Positions 60,679 to 64,000 of a stretch of DNA of 64,000 bases are shown piece after piece. Position numbers and translations under genes: made by a program. Source of the DNA: Gloeopeniophorella convolvens. Its lineage: Eukaryota; Basidiomycota; Agaricomycetes; Russulales. Where the stretch lies: NCBI GenBank assembly GCA_022496205.1, contig WTXD01000032.1, positions 62,001 through 126,000 on the forward strand, in the 5' to 3' direction. Position 1 is the first letter of the stretch; each line of letters begins with the position of its first letter. Under the pieces are notes generated by a model. It worked only from the letters and a program-made list of their open reading frames with translations, was not told the origin of the DNA and made no database searches.

Positions 60679-61287
60679 GATGCATAATACCGGTTTGTGC
60701 TAGAAGATCTTATTTGTATTCTATGGGGAACGGGTTTAACCTCTTCTGTGGCTTGTCAGTCATTCTGTGGTTCTTATATGCAGTTGAGTGTCCTTGCGTG
60801 AAGTCAGGCCAGTCAATCATTGGCTGTACTCAGGTGGCGTTCGGCGTGCCAGATGAAAGTCCACCCTGCAGCACCTGTGCACACTTGGTATGTTGCCTAA
60901 ATTGTTTGATTCAGTCCAGCTCATCCACGACCAAGGTAGCTGCTGTGTGGACCGGGTTGCTGTACGTGATGCTCTTACGGTTACGACAAGTAGCAACTCT
61001 CACCTCCGAAGACCGCCAACACAATTTGACGTCTGCGGATTCACGAAGCCCTGGGGATGCCTGGTGATCTGTTCAGACCACATTGTCGCACTCCACCGCT
61101 GTGCATCACCTGTCATGTTGGCTTCACCAAAGTATTTCAGCAGATTCTTTGGTCTCACGGAGTTGCATGTGCGCCTGTCAGGCCCTGGCTTCGTGGCACG
61201 TGCGTATCTCCACCAAGGGCACAGCAACACCGGCATATATGATCGCGCAGATCAATGGGCCTGAACGGAGGGATACCCGTAAGAACT
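60679..61287. other. Intergenic upstream of GH25-1
   Basis: No gene was seen in these 609 bp. A CATATATGA element near 61232, about 55 nt before the ATG, may serve as a TATA-like box. Confidence 0.45.
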
Positions 61288-62395
61288 ATGATGAGGCTGT
61301 TGTCGCTCCTCACATTGTCCGCTGCATCGCTCGCCTATGCGGGCCCTACTCTAGTGAAGCGCGCTGATCCGCAGGGCATAGACGTTTCTCACTTCCAAGG
61401 AACGATCAGCTGGGGTACAGTTGCGGCAGACGGTGTAGCCTTTGCTTTTATCAAGGCAACCGAAGGAACTAGTGCGTCCGCTTTCTTCTCCAAGAGCTTC
61501 TTCGTTGATAGCAATGCTACCAAACCAGCTTTTCTCGACCCCAATTTCTCCGCAAACTACAATGGTGCTACCGGCGCTGGTTTGATCCGCGGGGCATACC
61601 ACTTCGCTCATCCAGACGCCTCGAGCGGCGCTACTCAGGCGAACTATTTCCTGGCTCACGGAGGTCGGTGTAATGTATGCATGGCCGCGGTTCTCCGCAA
61701 ACTAATCAACATTCGTGTGACACAGGCGGCTGGTCCAGCGATGGCATCACGCTCCCCGGGGCCCTCGACCTAGAGGGTGAGCAGCCAATTCTGATACACC
61801 CGGAGCGCCCTAAGCACGGCGCTAGCCAACCCAAGTGGGGCGGAATGCTATGGCCTAAGTACCTCCGCAATGGTAGCTTGGATCAGTGACTTTTCCAACA
61901 CGTATCACGCGGCGACAGGAGTGTGAGTCTCGGGCGCGGTGCATTCCCAGAGCAGCTTATCGATCTCGTTCCGTAATCACAGGTATCCTGGTGGGTATCG
62001 ATTACTTATTGTTTTGTCCGGATCTCCCAGGCGCGCTGATGTAGGGTTGCAGTCATCTACACCACTACGAGTTGGTGGACTTCGTGCACGGGAAACAGCG
62101 CCGCATTTGGCGGGACCAACCCCCTCTGGATCGCCCGTTATGCTTCTAGTATCGGTACGCTCCCCGCGGGGTGGAGGTGCGTGCGAGATCGCTGCCAGAT
62201 TGCGGGCGCGTGATACTGATAATGTTACACGCGGCCCGCAGCGTCGCCAGTTTCTGGCAATATGCAGATTCAGGACCGAATCCCGGAGACCAGGATCTGT
62301 TCAATGGGTCACTTGCGGGGTTGCAGAGGTCTGTTTGTTTCATCCTCTCCGTACTATGATGTACCTGATGCCTCTGCAGCATTGCACGGGGTTAG
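61288..62395 (+). CDS. Secreted GH25 lysozyme, copy 1
   Basis: Cleaves beta-1,4 bonds of bacterial peptidoglycan (Chalaropsis-type muramidase). Exons 61288-61471, 61529-61663, 61726-61776, 61826-61922, 61983-61990, 62053-62170, 62242-62328 and 62380-62395 total 696 nt (231 residues). A signal peptide ends near LAYAG, then LVKR, a Kex2-like cleavage site, precedes ADPQGIDVSHFQGTISW with the catalytic-site Asp. The key acidic pair is in GALDLEAN. Other landmarks are FIKATEGT, GLIRGAYHFAHPD, GAECYGLSTSAMVAWISDF, VIYTTTSWWTSCTGN, LWIARYASSIGTLPAG and SFWQYADSG. The 57 nt first intron keeps frame and is open. The exon encoding the conserved Tyr-Pro of the strand before VIYT is only 8 nt. Confidence 0.93.
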
Positions 62396-63745
62396 AATAT
62401 GATGTTCCACCTGTAAAGATTCTGTGTGTAATGCAGTTGGGCTGGGCGCTTGCTGGGTATGCAAGGTGTTTCAATATGATCCTGGTTACCCCTACGGGTG
62501 TTCGGTGGAAGCGCCAAGTCCCTTCGTGGTTAGTAGACGGAACAATAGTATGGTTGGCGAACGCCACATGGTTTACTCCCTACAATCAGGGGTCACCGGT
62601 CATTAGTGGGTGTTTATGGGTGTCAATTTACCTTGGTGCTGAGAGCATTGTGCTGTGGTTGTAAGATCGTTACGCAAAGCGGTAAGGCGCGTGATTCGGT
62701 TTCTCTGACAATCTTGGCGGAAGCCCCCAGGGCCCCATCTTGCGACATGATCCAATATGCTGTAAGCGCCCGTTCCAAGCCTTGCCACACGTCCAATCGC
62801 TTCGGACGACTGCGTGCTGTGTCATGATTGCGCCACATCGAGTCTCCGCCATGCGCGTGCAGAAGGTCACGGGAATTCGACGAGGTGGCGCACGGCGCCT
62901 TCCGTTCTCTGAATCTGCCGTCAATTTCAGAGGCCGCAAACAGCTCGGAGCCGACGCATGTACTCTACACATGCAGCTGTCAATCATCGACTATACCTAC
63001 AGTCGGCTGCAGCAAACTCCACTTACAACTGTTCGGTGTTTCCCTGCTCTTGTCTGCTCTGGTGCTCACATATTCTACGGCATTCCTGTGCGCTCTGCGT
63101 CCCCAGATCACCCCCTCGAAACCCAAGGGGACACTGGGATATGATAATGATGTCTTGGCAAGCTTCCGATAATTCGCGGTTTCGTGGCAAAGAACATGCT
63201 GCCTCTGATCGGCGTTTCAAGAACCGTCATCGGTACTGTCAGGGGTGCTAGCATATCTCTTCAAGAATCGTCTGCTCGTGACATATCTCGGCGACATTCG
63301 ACAAAAGCGGCCCAAACGAGAGAAGGGCAGACTCCTTGAAAAAAGAACACACGAATCGTCGCACGTTTGCTAGGTCTCTGCTGCGGCATTTGGAATTGCC
63401 CTGCCGTACTATATGCCGATCATACGGACGAAGCCACCCGTTGCAAGACCCTCAAGTCAAATACGCAGTCCAGAGCGGCTGAGAACCAACTGTTGCCAGC
63501 ATGCCCCAAAGCATTTTCGACAGCTCCTTGACACACTGGATCCACCACCATGCGGCTCCGAGGACGGGGCTGGTCACGTCGCTTGTCGTCTGGCCCACTT
63601 GCCTTGCCTTTCGAGCTCGTGCGCCGTGCCGTCGTATGTAGCCATCGTTCTCCGAAGTACTCGACCACATGAGGCCTTGTATGTGGTCACATCGAGTCCT
63701 GCTTAAAAGCCGGGTAGCTCTAGGGGAGACCTTGCGTCCAGCACC
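62396..63745. other. Spacer between GH25 copies
   Basis: This 1.35 kb spacer has no supported gene. A TTAAAA element at about 63703 lies some 40 nt before the second GH25 start. Confidence 0.5.
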
Positions 63746-64000
63746 ATGCGGTCTCTCTACCTGGCCACACTCTCTGCTGCTCTCTCTGCGTCGGCCAGCC
63801 CTTTAATCAAGCGTGCGGATCCGCAAGGTGTCGATGTCTCTCACTACCAAGGGGCCATCAACTGGAACACAATGAAGTCCAACGGTGTGGCTTTCGCCTA
63901 CATCAAGGCGACCGAAGGCACCAGTACGCCCAACTACCGGACTATTGAGCGATCGTCCCGCTGATCCACCTCGTGTCGCAGCATATCTTGACCCCGAGTT
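63746..64000 (+). CDS. Secreted GH25 lysozyme, copy 2 (5' part only)
   Basis: The ATG at 63746 starts a signal peptide (MRSLYLATLSAALSASASP), an IKR processing site and ADPQGVDVSHYQGAINW with the catalytic-site Asp, followed by NGVAFAYIKATEGT. The first exon ends at 63923. The intron 63924-63981 sits at exactly the same place as the first intron of copy 1, and the next exon begins with the residues YLDPE. The remainder lies outside the window. Tandem duplicate of copy 1, same strand. Confidence 0.9.

Noticed and set aside
61472..61528. 19 in-frame codons in the GH25-1 N-terminal part taken as protein
   Set aside because: They interrupt the conserved ATEGT-LDP region, carry GT-AG ends, and copy 2 has an intron at the identical place.

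Overview
This window looks like nuclear DNA of a basidiomycete mushroom-forming fungus (Agaricomycetes, possibly a polypore; the order is a guess). Genes are compact and split by many 45-60 nt GT-AG introns, GC content is moderate to high, and the protein types include DUF6535 membrane proteins, DUF6593, DUF3455, fungal GH25 lysozymes and a fungal AAA/winged-helix ATPase. I see no prokaryotic, viral or organellar genes. All exon borders come from reading splice signals and reading frames by eye.

Layout. (1) 1-12916: three head-to-tail minus-strand paralogs, the first cut by the window edge. Each encodes a soluble N-terminus, about four membrane helices and a C-terminal WD40 propeller resembling Gid7/WDR26. 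(2) 13587-21745: housekeeping genes, namely a UBE3D-like HECT_2 protein, a divergent histone H2A/H2B pair with a shared promoter, and a Rud3/GMAP-210-like golgin. (3) 21746-26426: gene-poor, with a degenerate direct duplication. (4) 26427-31871: a DUF6593 protein, a stand-alone Nup96-type nucleoporin and a secreted DUF3455 protein. (5) 31872-34648: mostly empty, with one weak candidate for a small Cys-rich protein. (6) 34649-41364: cardiolipin synthase and the GPI-anchor de-N-acetylase PIG-L in divergent orientation, a mitochondrial-type AAA ATPase, and a small secreted double-psi beta-barrel protein. (7) 41560-48010: a Dal5-type MFS transporter divergent from a peroxisomal-type acyl/4-coumarate-CoA ligase. 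(8) 48473-58858: two minus-strand DUF6535 paralogs; the copy at 55580-58858 is open, the copy at 48473-52195 has broken frames. (9) 59537-64000: N-acetylglucosamine kinase followed by two GH25 lysozyme genes, the second cut by the window end.

How the genes fit together. The lysozymes could release cell-wall aminosugars, which the neighbouring GlcNAc kinase would phosphorylate; this is a loose functional link, not an operon. Cardiolipin synthase and the AAA ATPase are probably mitochondrial, and PIG-L acts in the ER. The most unusual content is the pair of lineage-specific membrane-protein arrays. The membrane block of the WD40 array resembles the DUF6535 block position by position, which suggests that both arrays are built on one fungal membrane module carrying different cytosolic domains.
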